Positions 7,352 to 16,597 of a stretch of DNA of 46,762 nucleotides are shown here, in pieces. The notes under the pieces were generated by a model. The model saw only the letters and a list, made by a program, of their open reading frames with translations. It searched no databases and was not told the DNA's origin. Position numbers and translations under genes: made by a program. Positions within the stretch are counted from its first letter, which is position 1. Every line of letters starts with the position of its first letter. This DNA comes from an uncultured Sphingomonadales bacterium (GTDB lineage: Bacteria > Pseudomonadota > Alphaproteobacteria > Sphingomonadales > Sphingomonadaceae): NCBI GenBank assembly GCA_903923465.1, contig CAIXXP010000175.1, forward strand, positions 1 through 46,762. The letters are read 5' to 3'.

Positions 7352-8625
7352 GCGGGCCGGGGGAGCGGGGCGCGGCGCGCGTGATCATCAGCCTGAATGC
7401 GGGGTCGTCCAGCATCAAGTTTGCCCTTTATCGGCTGGAGGAGCGCCGGCTGGAGGAGAATTGGCTGGAGGAGGATTGGCTGGAGGAGGATTGGCTGGAG
7501 GATTGGGCGGAAGCGGGCGAGCCGGTGCAGGCGGCGGGCGGGGTGCTGGAGGGGATTGGCACCGCGCCGCGCCTGCGCCTGGCGGTGGCCGGGGGCGTGG
7601 CGCCGATAGAGCGGGAATGGCCGGATGGCGCGGCGCTGACGCATGAGGATTTGCTGGCGGAACTGTGCGACGAGGTGCTGGGGCATCTCGACGTGGCTGC
7701 CATTGCCGGCATCGGCCACCGCGTGGTGCATGGCGGCGGGGAATTCGACGCGCCGGTGCGGCTGGACGATGCCGTGATGGCCCGGCTGGAGGCGCTGTGC
7801 CCGCTGGCGCCGCTGCATCAGCCGCATAATCTGGCGGCGATCCGCGCGATTCGCGCGCTGCTGCCCGGGGTGCCGCAGGTGGCCTGTTTCGATACCGCGT
7901 TTCACCATGGCATGCCGGCGGTGGCGACGCGCCTCGCGCTGCCGCGCGCGCTGACCGACAAGGGGATCCGGCGCTATGGGTTTCATGGCCTGTCCTATGC
8001 CTATATTTTGCGGTGTCTGCGGGCGGTGGATGGCGATCTGGCGCGGGGGCGGGTGATTGTCGCGCATCTGGGCAGCGGGGCCAGCCTGTGCGCGATGGAC
8101 GATGGGCGCAGCATCGATACCACCATGAGCTTTACCGCGCTGGACGGGCTGATGATGGGCACGCGCTGCGGGGCGCTGGACCCGGGGGTGGTGCTGCATC
8201 TGATCACGCAGGAGGGGATGAGCGCGGCCCAGGTGGAGCACCTGCTGTATAGCGAGAGCGGGTTGCGCGGGGTTTCGGGGATTTCGGGCGACATGCGGGT
8301 GCTGCATGCCAGTGCCAGCCCTGCCGCGGCCGAGGCTGTCGAGCTGTTCGTGTGGCGGGTGGCGCGCGAGATCGGCGCGCTGGCGAGCAGCCTGGGCGGG
8401 GTGGATGGCATCGTGTTTACCGCGGGCATCGGCGAGAATGATCCGGTGATCCGGGCGGCGATTGGCGAAAGGCTGGGCTGGCTGGGGCTGCGCATGGATG
8501 CGGCGGCCAATGCGGTGAATGCGCCGCTGATCAGCGCGGCCGGCAGCGCGGTGGTGCTGCGGGTGATCCCCACGGATGAGGAGCGGATGATTGCGCTGGC
8601 GACGCTGGCGACGTTGCGGGCTTAG
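7348..8625 (+). CDS. ackA: Acetate kinase
   Basis: This 425-residue cytoplasmic enzyme transfers phosphate between acetyl (or other short acyl) phosphate and ADP. Family signatures are the N-terminal ISLNAGSSSIKF, GHRVVHGGG, CFDTAFHHGMP, YGFHGLSY, HLGSGASLCA and FTAGIGEND. The GTG at 7348 overlaps the phosphotransacylase stop; a GTG at 7381 is the alternative. The protein exceeds the usual 400 residues because a run of five-residue repeats (RLEER, RLEEN, WLEED, WLEED, WLEDW) is inserted just after the first strand, at a variable surface loop. Apart from the insert the enzyme looks intact. Confidence 0.93.
   Translation: MSGPGERGAARVIISLNAGSSSIKFALYRLEERRLEENWLEEDWLEEDWLEDWAEAGEPVQAAGGVLEGIGTAPRLRLAVAGGVAPIEREWPDGAALTHEDLLAELCDEVLGHLDVAAIAGIGHRVVHGGGEFDAPVRLDDAVMARLEALCPLAPLHQPHNLAAIRAIRALLPGVPQVACFDTAFHHGMPAVATRLALPRALTDKGIRRYGFHGLSYAYILRCLRAVDGDLARGRVIVAHLGSGASLCAMDDGRSIDTTMSFTALDGLMMGTRCGALDPGVVLHLITQEGMSAAQVEHLLYSESGLRGVSGISGDMRVLHASASPAAAEAVELFVWRVAREIGALASSLGGVDGIVFTAGIGENDPVIRAAIGERLGWLGLRMDAAANAVNAPLISAAGSAVVLRVIPTDEERMIALATLATLRA
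7432..7506 (+). repeat. 15-bp in-frame tandem array inside ackA
   Basis: Units of 15 bp (CGGCTGGAGGAGCGC, then TGGCTGGAGGAGGAT twice, with variants) repeat about five times. The period is five codons, so the frame is kept and the protein gains about 20 acidic/Trp residues. Confidence 0.85.
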
Positions 8626-8681
8626 CGCGCGGGCGGCGCGGCGCGGGCTTAGCGGGCGGGCGGCGGGGTGCGGGAGGGCAC

Positions 8682-8721
8682 AAAAAAGCCCCCGGGAGAG
8701 CGGATCTCCCGGGGGCGATTT
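8682..8721. terminator. Bidirectional rho-independent terminator
   Basis: GCCCCCGGGAGA (8688-8699) and TCTCCCGGGGGC (8705-8716) form a perfect 12-bp stem with a five-base loop. Six A precede it and GATTTTT follows, so a T run trails the hairpin in both directions. It serves ackA (plus) and the TonB-dependent receptor (minus), whose stops lie 57 and 20 bases away. Confidence 0.93.
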
Positions 8722-8740
8722 TTAAGCTTGGTTCAGATGC

Positions 8741-11272
8741 TTAGAAGTGCACCCGAACGCCGCCCGAGACCATGCGGGGCTCGTTGTAGATGAGGCCCAT
8801 GTAGCCCACCGCGCTGAGCAGGCCAGCGGCGCCGACCTTGACGGTCTTGTTGGCGACGTTGGTGCCGTTGACGAACAGGTCGAACGGCTTGCCGGCGACG
8901 TTGGTCCAGTCGGCACGCAGGTTCAGCAGGCCATAGGCCTTCTGAGCGCCGTTGTGCTCGGGATCCTCGTAGAAGGCATCGTCCACCACCGCGAAGGACT
9001 GGTGGTAGTAGTTACCCGAAACGGCAACCTGACCCAGCGTCGGCTCGTCGATGAGCAGATAGCGGGCGTTGATCGACCAGGTGAACTTCGGCGTGTTGGT
9101 GAACGCCTTATTCACGTTCTGCGTGGTCACGCCGAGCGGGAAGGCCGCGGTGGGAACCGTGGTCTGCGAACCCGGCCAAGAGGTGTACTTGGCATCGGTG
9201 TAGGCAGCGTTGGCGCCAACCGTCAGCTTCGAACCAATGCGGAACTCGGATTCCAGCTCGAAGCCCTTGATGCTGCCAGCCGCGATGTTCTGCACCTGCG
9301 TGAACACACCGCCGCTGCCGCCGGGCAGGGTGTAGGTGAAGTTACGCTGGATGTTGCTGTACTGATCGGTGAAACCGGCCAGCGACACGCGACCCGCAAT
9401 CGGCCCGCGCCAGGCATACTTCACACCGGCTTCGTAGTCGGTGATGATTTCAGGCGAGAACGAGGGCTGGAACGCGGGGAAGTTGGTTGCCGGATACTGG
9501 TTGATGCCACCCGGCTTGAAGCCACGACGGGTCGTGGCATAGACCAGCATGCCGTTCATCGGCTTGTAGTCGGCCGCGAAGTTGTAGCTGGTGGCGCCCT
9601 GGTTCAGGTAAGGCAGCGCAACCGTGGTGGGCGAAGGGGTGAAACCGCCGGGGGCGAACACCATCTGCGCGTTGGTCTGCTCCTGGCTGTAGTTCGAACG
9701 ACGCACGCCGGCAGTGATGCTGGCGCCCTCGAACGGATGCAGCGTGCCCTGGGCGTAGACGCCCTTATCCGCCGAACGCACGTTCAGCGCGAACTGGCCG
9801 TTGGGCGAAGGCAGCGGGGCATAGGCATTCAGCGCGTTGCCGAAGGTGGTGAAGAAGTTGCCAACCGAGCTCGGCACCTTCTTGAAGCTGTAGTAGTAGC
9901 CCACAGTCCAATCGAGCAGCTTGCTGTGACCCTGCACCTGGAACTCATCGCTGAAGTTCTGGAAGAAGGCCTGGCTGTCGCCGGAGTAGGGAACCACGGC
10001 GCCGTTCACCACATTCCAGCCGTTGTAGGCAGCAGCAGCGCCAACGCCGCTGAGCTCCCAGTTCGCCGCCGAAGTGCCGACAGCGTTGGTGGCGAAGATG
10101 TTCTTGATGGTGATGTCGCCCAGCACGCCCACGCCATCCTGATGCAGGGTGGTGGTGTTGGTGATGTTCTTGGCGTTGTTGATCTGGTGCAGGGCCTGCG
10201 GAATGTCCGTCTGGCGGACGCTGCCACCGGCGGCAAGGCGGGCCAGTTCGGCGTTGGTGCCGTTGACCAGGTTGCTGATCATGCCGAGGCGCTGGGCGGT
10301 GCAGGCGGCAACCGCGCCCGGAGCCGAGATGGCGGCGCACAGACCACCGACGACGCCCTGGGTGAGCGGGCTGCCGGGGTTATAGAACGGAACGTTCACC
10401 ACACCAAAGGGAGGGCCGAAGTTGACCGGGCTGGTCCACAGCGGGTTGAACTCCTTGAGGACGACGCTGCCGCCGTGCTCGTTGACATCCTGGCCGCTGA
10501 AGATCAGCAGGTTCTCGATGCCGTCAACGGGCTTGGCCAGCAGGCTGACGCGGTAGTATTCGCGATGCTTGTCGTCCAGATCCTGGCCGCTGGCCTGGAT
10601 GTACTGGTTGCTGGCGTTGCTCTGCGTGAAGCCCGTGCGGCGCACGAAATCGCCGGCGACGCGAAGCAGCAGCTTGTCCTTGATGATCGGCACGTTCAGC
10701 GCGCCGAGGACTTCCTTGTAGTTGTAGTTGCCGAAGCGAACTTCAAGGTTGCCGCCCAGATCGTTGGTGGGACGCTGCGAGGTGAGCAGAACCGCGCCAC
10801 CCGTGGTGCTGCGGCCGAACAGGGTGCCCTGGGGACCCTTCAGAACCTGAACGCCCGACAGGTCGAAGAACTGTGCGGTCGTGCCCTGGCTGGGCAGCTC
10901 GTACACGGGAACTTCGTTGATGTAGGTGATGACGCCCGGCTGCGAACCATAGGTCGCGCCCTGGCCGCGGATGAAGAAGTAACCGTCGGAGCGCTGGGCG
11001 TTGCCCGAATAGAGCGTGAGGCCCGGGGTGTGGGCGATCAGGTCTTCAGGAGTGTTGATGCTCTTGTTGCGCAGCGTCTCGGCACCAAAGGCGGTGACCG
11101 AAACCGGAACCTTCAGCGAGGATTCCTCGCGGCGGCGGGCGGTGACGACGATGTCGCCGATGGAGTTCTGAGCCGAGGCACCGGCGGCGGCAGGTGCCTG
11201 CTCGTCGGCGAAGGCAGGCGCGGCGAATGCCAGCGCGCTGGTGAAAAGGGTAAATGCAATTTTCCGCTTCAT
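8741..11272 (-). CDS. TonB-dependent outer-membrane receptor
   Basis: The 843-residue protein has a signal peptide (MKRKIAFTLF..., probable cleavage after AFA near 22). The plug starts at DIVVTARRREESS and contains LSGVQVLKGPQGTLFGRSTTGGAV. A long beta-barrel follows, ending in GGVRVHF with the aromatic C-terminus expected for barrel assembly. It imports a bulky substrate with TonB energy. The ATG at 11272 has AGGAAA upstream; the open frame extends 18 codons further without signal character. It is monocistronic, with no TonB, ExbBD, FecI or FecR next to it. Because it faces a catabolic island, a hydrophobic organic substrate is more likely than iron, but this is inferred from context. Confidence 0.93.
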   Translation of the reverse strand: MKRKIAFTLFTSALAFAAPAFADEQAPAAAGASAQNSIGDIVVTARRREESSLKVPVSVTAFGAETLRNKSINTPEDLIAHTPGLTLYSGNAQRSDGYFFIRGQGATYGSQPGVITYINEVPVYELPSQGTTAQFFDLSGVQVLKGPQGTLFGRSTTGGAVLLTSQRPTNDLGGNLEVRFGNYNYKEVLGALNVPIIKDKLLLRVAGDFVRRTGFTQSNASNQYIQASGQDLDDKHREYYRVSLLAKPVDGIENLLIFSGQDVNEHGGSVVLKEFNPLWTSPVNFGPPFGVVNVPFYNPGSPLTQGVVGGLCAAISAPGAVAACTAQRLGMISNLVNGTNAELARLAAGGSVRQTDIPQALHQINNAKNITNTTTLHQDGVGVLGDITIKNIFATNAVGTSAANWELSGVGAAAAYNGWNVVNGAVVPYSGDSQAFFQNFSDEFQVQGHSKLLDWTVGYYYSFKKVPSSVGNFFTTFGNALNAYAPLPSPNGQFALNVRSADKGVYAQGTLHPFEGASITAGVRRSNYSQEQTNAQMVFAPGGFTPSPTTVALPYLNQGATSYNFAADYKPMNGMLVYATTRRGFKPGGINQYPATNFPAFQPSFSPEIITDYEAGVKYAWRGPIAGRVSLAGFTDQYSNIQRNFTYTLPGGSGGVFTQVQNIAAGSIKGFELESEFRIGSKLTVGANAAYTDAKYTSWPGSQTTVPTAAFPLGVTTQNVNKAFTNTPKFTWSINARYLLIDEPTLGQVAVSGNYYHQSFAVVDDAFYEDPEHNGAQKAYGLLNLRADWTNVAGKPFDLFVNGTNVANKTVKVGAAGLLSAVGYMGLIYNEPRMVSGGVRVHF

Positions 11273-11818
11273 GGTCGGTTTCCTGATCCCTGAATACTGT
11301 TTCGCTGCTCTTGCGGCAGCACACACCGATCGGCCCTCCGGATCGGGACCGCCCGACTGGCGCAGTGACCGTAATTTGTAAAGGACCGTCAGGTTCGTTT
11401 GCGGCGCGACCGTGACCCATATGCCACAGGTAGCGGGCGGGGGCGGTGGGGCAGGCGGAAATGGCGGAAATCTGCGGGGGCGGTGGCGGTGCTAGGCGGC
11501 GGCGCTGGCGCGCAGGGGCGAAGGGCTGGCCGGGGATGCGGCGTAACTGTCTGGATCGATGGGTATATATTGGTTGCCTTGCCGGGGTGCGTTCGGCGGC
11601 ATGGCTGGTGATTTCACGCGGGGGCGCATGGCTGGCGCCGGCATGGGCTGGGCCCGCGCTGGCTTGCGGCGGGGGCGGAGGCGCGGGGATTGACCGGAAG
11701 ACAAACGATCGCGTTTGCTCGCCGGGCTTTCTTGCCTCAGCGCTGGGCGCAACGATAGCGGGCGGGACAGGCGCGGCGGATGGCCGCGCCCGGCGCGCAA
11801 CAGGGGGAGAGCGGGACC
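11273..11818. other. Divergent intergenic region with a CAAACG palindrome
   Basis: This gap separates the receptor from the first SDR. It contains an inverted repeat CAAACG-ATCG-CGTTTG at 11702-11717, about 100 bases before the SDR start, and an AT-rich patch (TATATATTGG) near 11562. The palindrome could be an operator, for instance for the TetR protein of the island. No other copy was noticed. I see no gene in the gap. Confidence 0.4.
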
Positions 11819-12586
11819 ATGGATCTGAAGCTGACCAATCGAATCGCCGTGGTGGCCGGGGGCAGCCGGGGCTCGGGCTATGCGGTGGCGGCCGAACTGG
11901 CGGCCGAGGGCGCGCGCGTGGTGCTGACCGGCCGCAACCCCGATTTCGTGGCGGATGCTGTCGACCGGATTACGCAGGCGGGCGGCACGGTGAGGGGTCT
12001 GGTGACCAATATGGTGAGCGTGGAGGACGCGAAACGGATCGTCGATCTGGCCCGCGAGGCGTTTGGCGAGCCGGACATCCTGGTGGTCAACCCGCCCTCG
12101 CCGAGCAATACCTCCGGGTTCGAGGCGGTGACCAACGAGGAGTATCTGGCTGCCCACGACATGTACACCATGTCGCTGGTGAACCTGGCCCGCGAGGTGC
12201 TGCCGGCGATGAAGGCGCGGCGCTGGGGGCGGATCGTGGAACTGGCCTCCATCGTCAAGACGCCCCACCTGCACGTGCCGCTGCCCCACCAGAACACCCG
12301 CGTGGCCTCGGTGGCGATCATCAAGACGATCTCGTTCGAATATGCCAAATACGAGATCACCGCTAACAGCATCGCGCCCGGGGCCATCGCCTCGGCGCTG
12401 GCGACCGAGTATTTCGAGGTGAACGGCTATGATGCGGAGGCCTATCTGAAGGCGACGCCGATGGAGCGGTTTGGCTATCCCGAGGATATTGCCGCGCTGG
12501 TGGCGTTCCTGTGCTCGCAGCGGGCCAATTTCATCAGTGGCGAGACCATCCGGATTGATGGCGGGGCTTCGGTAAGCCTGTTTTAG
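11819..12586 (+). CDS. SDR oxidoreductase-like protein lacking the YxxxK pair
   Basis: This 255-residue protein has the short-chain dehydrogenase fold: a glycine-rich loop AGGSRGSG at 13-20, Ser144 in ELAS, and the NSIAPGAI and GETIRIDGG segments near the end. At the active-site helix the expected Tyr-x-x-x-Lys is replaced by HQNTRV (157-162). Members of a divergent SDR group carry SNxxR there, and this resembles them. It may be a reductase with altered chemistry, or a protein that uses the fold for CoA-ester binding. The ATG at 11819 follows GGGGGAGA; longer upstream starts are not family-like. It begins the catabolic island and is followed by a second, canonical SDR. Confidence 0.85.
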   Translation: MDLKLTNRIAVVAGGSRGSGYAVAAELAAEGARVVLTGRNPDFVADAVDRITQAGGTVRGLVTNMVSVEDAKRIVDLAREAFGEPDILVVNPPSPSNTSGFEAVTNEEYLAAHDMYTMSLVNLAREVLPAMKARRWGRIVELASIVKTPHLHVPLPHQNTRVASVAIIKTISFEYAKYEITANSIAPGAIASALATEYFEVNGYDAEAYLKATPMERFGYPEDIAALVAFLCSQRANFISGETIRIDGGASVSLF

Positions 12587-12593
12587 GGGGCTG

Positions 12594-12643
12594 TTCTGGG
12601 CCGTTGGTTCTGGGCCTTTGGTCCTGGGCCGTTGGTTCTGGGC
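12594..12643 (+). repeat. 14-bp tandem array between two SDR genes
   Basis: Three full units (TTCTGGGCCGTTGG and close variants at 12594, 12608, 12622) and a half unit follow one another. The array begins eight bases after the stop of the first SDR gene. Confidence 0.8.
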
Positions 12644-12752
12644 GCCGCCGGGTGCCGCGCTTCCCCGTGATTGACGGGCCCAAGGGAATGCGCGCATCGT
12701 CGCCGGGGAAAACACAATGACCGGGCCCGGGCCCGGAATGGGAGAGCATGAC

Positions 12753-13655
12753 ATGTCGGATCAGCAGACCAACGAGCTTCGCTTTGATGGGCGGGTGGCG
12801 ATTATCACCGGGGCGCGGCGGGGCATTGGCCGGGCCTATGCGCTGTTGCTGGCGCGGCGCGGGGCGCGGCTGGTGCTGAACGCGCTCGGCTCGCTGGACG
12901 AGCTGGCGGCGGAAATTCGGGCGATTCCGGGGGCGGAGGTGGCGACGCTGTCGGGTGATGCGGGCGACGCGGCGGTGTGCGCGGCGCTGGTGGAGCTGGC
13001 GGTGAAGCAGTTCGGCAAGCTGGATATCGTGATCTGCAATGCCGGTGGGGCGACGATGATGCCCGTGGCCGGCGAGGGCTCGGACGAGTTGTTTGCCCGG
13101 ACGCTGCAGGTGGATGCGGTGGGGCCGTTCCATCTGGTGCGCGCCGCCTGGCCGCATTTCGAGAAGCAGGCCTATGGGCGGGTGCTGCTCACCTCCTCCA
13201 CCGTGGGGGCCTATGGCATTGCCGGCATGGTGCATTATGCCGCCGCCAAGGGGGCGATTATCGGCATGACCCGCGCACTGGCGCTGGAGGGGGCAGCGGC
13301 CGGGATCACCGTCAACGCGGTGTTCCCCAATGCCACCACCGAGGGCGCGACGGCGGGATCTGGCGTGACCAATGCCGACCCGTGGCGCGCGAAGTGCACG
13401 CCCGGGATCGTGGCGCCGGCGGCGGCCGTGCTGACCCATGAAAGCTGCCCGGTGAATGGCGAGCTGATCAATGTGGGGGCGGGCCGGGTGGCCAAGATGT
13501 TTGTCGGCAATGCCCCCGGTTTCCACGATGCCGCCCTGACCCCGGAATCGCTGATCGCCAACTGGGCGGTGGTGATGCGGGAAGAGGGCTATTACGTGCC
13601 GAAGGACGCGATGGAATCCGGCAATGTGTGGGCGAGGAAGAACGCCGGGTTCTAG
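12753..13655 (+). CDS. Canonical SDR oxidoreductase
   Basis: This 300-residue short-chain dehydrogenase has the cofactor motif TGARRGIG, NAG (VICNAGG), the catalytic Ser in LLTSSTVG and the Tyr/Lys pair in HYAAAKG. It should oxidise an alcohol or reduce a ketone, probably on an acyl-CoA, with NAD(P). It resembles the dehydrogenase part of multifunctional beta-oxidation proteins, with a longer C-terminal part than FabG. The ATG at 12753 has GGGAGA seven bases upstream; an in-frame ATG at 12738 is less well placed. It may be co-transcribed with the SDR upstream, although a 166-base gap containing a tandem array lies between them. Confidence 0.9.
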   Translation: MSDQQTNELRFDGRVAIITGARRGIGRAYALLLARRGARLVLNALGSLDELAAEIRAIPGAEVATLSGDAGDAAVCAALVELAVKQFGKLDIVICNAGGATMMPVAGEGSDELFARTLQVDAVGPFHLVRAAWPHFEKQAYGRVLLTSSTVGAYGIAGMVHYAAAKGAIIGMTRALALEGAAAGITVNAVFPNATTEGATAGSGVTNADPWRAKCTPGIVAPAAAVLTHESCPVNGELINVGAGRVAKMFVGNAPGFHDAALTPESLIANWAVVMREEGYYVPKDAMESGNVWARKNAGF

Positions 13656-13945
13656 GCGGGGCCGAGGCGGGCGGGGGCCGCTGTCTGTCGTGGTGGCGGG
13701 CGGCGGGGTTTGAGCCTGGCTGGCTTTGCGTGGCGGCGGGATTTGGGCGGGTCTGGGCCGTCTGGCCTGCTGGCCGGGACTTTCGGGCTTGGCCTGGTCG
13801 CGCGGTGGGCGGCACGTGGTCGCGGGTTGGCCACAAGGGGCTCGGCGTTGGCCTGCCGCCGGTGCCGGCCCCTCGCCTCCCGTGCCTGCCCGTGGCTCGT
13901 TGAGGGCGGGACAGTGGACGGGGAGGCGGGAGCGGCGGCGGGGGT
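13656..13945. other. Gap between convergent genes, nothing identified
   Basis: This GC-rich stretch separates the second SDR from the first CoA transferase. I see no convincing hairpin, gene or repeat in it. Confidence 0.4.
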
Positions 13946-15064
13946 TCAGATGAGGCCGCCTTCGCGCAGGGTGGCGATTTCGTCGGCGGTGAAGCCGGCG
14001 GTTTTGAGGACCGCGTCGGTATCGGCGCCGATGGTGGTGGGCGGGGTGCGGTCGGTCGCGGTGGTCTCGCCCGAGGGGCTGGACAGGTGGATCGGGTTGG
14101 CGGGGACTTGCCGGCCGGCGACCTCGACCAATGCGCCGCGGGCGATGATCTGGGGGTCCCGGGCGATTTGCGCGCCCTGGTTGACTGGCGCCACCGCCGC
14201 GCCGAGATCACCCAGCACCGCCAGCCATTCGGCCAGCGGGCGGGTGGCGAAGCGGGCGGCGAGGGCCTGCGTGGCCGCCTCGGCATGGGCGGGCTGGTGC
14301 AGGTGCGGGACGAGTTCGGGGGTGCCGACCCCTTCGCACAATTGGCCCCAGGTGCGCGGTTCGGCCGCCGCGACGCTGATGTAGCGGCCATCGGCGCAGA
14401 GGTAGAGGCGGCGATCTGGCGTGACGGGGATGCTGGCGAATTCGCCCGCTACCGTGCCGTCGAAGCCGGAGAGGTGCCACAGCGAGGATTCCGCCAGGCT
14501 GACATCGAGATGGCCACCGAGGCCGCTGCGGTGGCGCTGGAGCAGGGCGGACTGGATCGCCGTGACCGCCATCAGCGCGCCGGTGGAGACCGCCAGCATC
14601 GCCGCCGGGTGCCACGGCAGTTCGCCACCGAGCGCCGCCAGCAGGCCCGACTGGGCGAGGAACGACAGATCGTGGCCCGACCACTGCGCATAGGGGCCGG
14701 TCTGGCCGTAGCCGGTGATGGCGCACCAGATGAGTTCCGGGCGCAGGGCCGCCGCCTGTTCATAGGTGAAGCCGGTGGCGACGCTGCTGCCCGGCGCGCC
14801 GTTTTCAACCACGACATCGACGGTGGCGATCAGCCGGGCGAGGACTTCGGCGCCGCGCGGGTCGCGGGTGTTCAGCGTGATCGAGCGCTTGGCCCGGCTG
14901 AGGCCGACCTGGCCGATGACGAGGCTGGGCTTGCCCGCCTGCGCCGGGCTTTCGACGCGGATGATCTCCGCCCCGAGATCGGCGAGCAGGACGGTGCAGT
15001 AGCCGCCCGGGGGCAGCCGGGTGAAATCGAGGACGCGCACGCCGTCGAGGGGTTTGAGTGTCAT
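13946..15064 (-). CDS. CaiB/BaiF family III CoA transferase or racemase
   Basis: This 372-residue protein opens with LDGVRVLDFTRLPPGGYC and continues ADLGAEIIRVE, both standard for family III CoA transferases. The segment ITGYGQTGPYAQWSGHDL resembles alpha-methylacyl-CoA racemases, whose GHD block carries the catalytic Asp, so either CoA transfer to a carboxylic acid or epimerisation of a 2-methylacyl-CoA is possible. The ATG at 15064 has AGAGGA upstream. It is divergent from a TetR gene 131 bases away, which suggests control by that regulator. It is one of two such proteins in the island. Confidence 0.88.
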   Translation of the reverse strand: MTLKPLDGVRVLDFTRLPPGGYCTVLLADLGAEIIRVESPAQAGKPSLVIGQVGLSRAKRSITLNTRDPRGAEVLARLIATVDVVVENGAPGSSVATGFTYEQAAALRPELIWCAITGYGQTGPYAQWSGHDLSFLAQSGLLAALGGELPWHPAAMLAVSTGALMAVTAIQSALLQRHRSGLGGHLDVSLAESSLWHLSGFDGTVAGEFASIPVTPDRRLYLCADGRYISVAAAEPRTWGQLCEGVGTPELVPHLHQPAHAEAATQALAARFATRPLAEWLAVLGDLGAAVAPVNQGAQIARDPQIIARGALVEVAGRQVPANPIHLSSPSGETTATDRTPPTTIGADTDAVLKTAGFTADEIATLREGGLI

Positions 15065-15195
15065 GCCGGGATCCTCTCGTGTGTTTGCGGCAGGGTACGC
15101 AGCCATGGGCTTGCCGTCTAGCGCGGGATGGTGTTGCGGGCTATGCGGGCGGCGGGCCCGGCGGATGGGCAGCGGGCGGAAAGGCCGGATCAGCC

Positions 15196-15801
15196 ATGCG
15201 TGCACTCTCGCCAATGTTGCAGAAGATACTCGATGCGGCCGAGCAGGAGTTTGGCGACAAGGGGCTGCATGGCGCGAAGATCCTGTCGATCGCGCAATCG
15301 GCCGGGACCAGCAAGCAACTGATCTATCACTATTTCGAGAGCAAGGAGCGGCTTTACGAGATTGTGGTGAGCAAGCGGGTGCGCGACTGCTTTGAGCAGC
15401 TGATCGCCGTGGAGATGGAGCGGGACGAGCCGGTGGCGGCGATCGGCCGGTTCCTGGGGGCGTTTATCGATTATCTTGAGCAGCATTCGGAAAATATCGT
15501 GCTGTCGATCGATCAGGTGCTGCACAATGGCGCGCAGATGCGCGCCGACCGCGAGCTGGCGGCGACGCGCGAGGTGATGCTGCAGAGGCTGGCGGTGCCG
15601 CTGGCGGCGGGGCAGGCGCTGGGGCTGTTCAAGCCGGGGATCGATGCGAACATGGTGTTTTTTCTGATGACGGCGTTCATCGTTGGCGCGCTGTCTTTGC
15701 GGCCGGTGTTTGCCATGCATGACGGCAGGATTTCGGAGACCTCGCCCGAGGGACTGCGCGGGCTGATGCGCCAATTCCTGCTGGACGCGCTGCGGGCTTG
15801 A
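15196..15801 (+). CDS. TetR family regulator of the catabolic island
   Basis: This 201-residue regulator has an N-terminal helix-turn-helix (about 10-55: LDAAEQEFGDKGLHGAKI, then SIAQSAGTSKQLIYHYF) and a ligand-binding helical C-terminus. I placed the start at the ATG 15196 (MRALSPMLQK), where TetR-like sequence begins. It sits between two minus-strand catabolic genes and is divergent from the CoA transferase, so it probably represses the island and responds to an acyl-CoA or free acid. The inducer is unknown. Confidence 0.9.
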   Translation: MRALSPMLQKILDAAEQEFGDKGLHGAKILSIAQSAGTSKQLIYHYFESKERLYEIVVSKRVRDCFEQLIAVEMERDEPVAAIGRFLGAFIDYLEQHSENIVLSIDQVLHNGAQMRADRELAATREVMLQRLAVPLAAGQALGLFKPGIDANMVFFLMTAFIVGALSLRPVFAMHDGRISETSPEGLRGLMRQFLLDALRA

Positions 15802-15811
15802 GTTCGCCGGC

Positions 15812-16597
15812 CTAGCGGCCTTTCCACACGGGGGCGCGTTTTTCGGCGAAGGCGCGGGGGCCTTCGCGCGTGTCCTCGGCGGTGCGCCAGGCGGCGAAGG
15901 CGGGGTAGTCGTCTTGCGCGCGCATGGCGGTGGCGAGGTCTGGTTCGCCAAGGCCGCGCATGGCCGCCTGCTTGGTGGCGCGGACCGACATGGGGGCGCA
16001 GGCGAGGATTTCGGCGCACCATTTGGCCACGGTGGCGGCCAGTTGTTCCGCCGGGACGACCTCGTTGACGAGGCCGAGGGCGAGGCCTTCGGCGGCGGAG
16101 ATGCGGCGGGCGGTGAGCAGATAGCCCATCGCGCGCTTCAGGCCGATCTGGCGGGCGAGGCGGTGGATGCCGCCGCCCAGCGCCACCGCGCCGACCAGCG
16201 GCTCGGGCAGGCCGAAGCTGGCGGTCTCGGCGGCGATGATGATGTCGCAGGCGAGGGCAATTTCGAAGCCGCCGCCGAGGCTGACGCCATTGACCGCCGC
16301 GATGACCGGCTTGTCGAGGTCAAAGCGTTCGATGAGGCCGGCGTAGCCGTTCCTGGGGTAGCGGCCGTCTTCGGGGTTTTCCGGCACCGCCTTCAGGTCG
16401 CTGCCGGCGCAGAAGGCGCGGGGGCCGGCGCCGGTGACCACGCAGATGAACTGGGCGGGGTCTGCGGCGAAATCGTCGAAAGCGGCCTGCAACTCGTGGT
16501 GCATGGGGACGTTGATGGCGTTCATCACCTCTGGGCGGTTGAGGGTGATGGTGGTGACGCGATCCGCCTTGGCGACGGTGATGAACTGGTGGGTCAC
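15812..16597 (-). CDS. Enoyl-CoA hydratase/isomerase (crotonase) family protein
   Basis: This 261-residue crotonase has the oxyanion-hole segments AGSDLKAV and NGVSLGGGFEIALACD, followed by FGLPEPLVGAV, where family members hold a catalytic acid. It should hydrate an enoyl-CoA, or perform a related reaction such as isomerisation or ring cleavage. I use the GTG at 16597, which overlaps the stop of the upstream flavoprotein gene (GTGA); the longer open frame codes only an Arg/Pro-rich extension. It forms an operon with the flavoprotein and probably the second CoA transferase, and its stop lies 11 bases from the convergent TetR stop. Confidence 0.91.
   Translation of the reverse strand: MTHQFITVAKADRVTTITLNRPEVMNAINVPMHHELQAAFDDFAADPAQFICVVTGAGPRAFCAGSDLKAVPENPEDGRYPRNGYAGLIERFDLDKPVIAAVNGVSLGGGFEIALACDIIIAAETASFGLPEPLVGAVALGGGIHRLARQIGLKRAMGYLLTARRISAAEGLALGLVNEVVPAEQLAATVAKWCAEILACAPMSVRATKQAAMRGLGEPDLATAMRAQDDYPAFAAWRTAEDTREGPRAFAEKRAPVWKGR

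Noticed and set aside
8747..11293. Long open frame of 848 codons on the plus strand opposite the TonB-dependent receptor
   Set aside because: It mirrors the receptor gene; high GC keeps the antisense frame open. The receptor has signal peptide, plug and barrel motifs, the antisense frame has none.
11284..11313. TGATCC near the TonB-dependent receptor as an RpoE promoter
   Set aside because: It is on the plus strand, facing away from the receptor, and no TA-type box follows at 18 bases.
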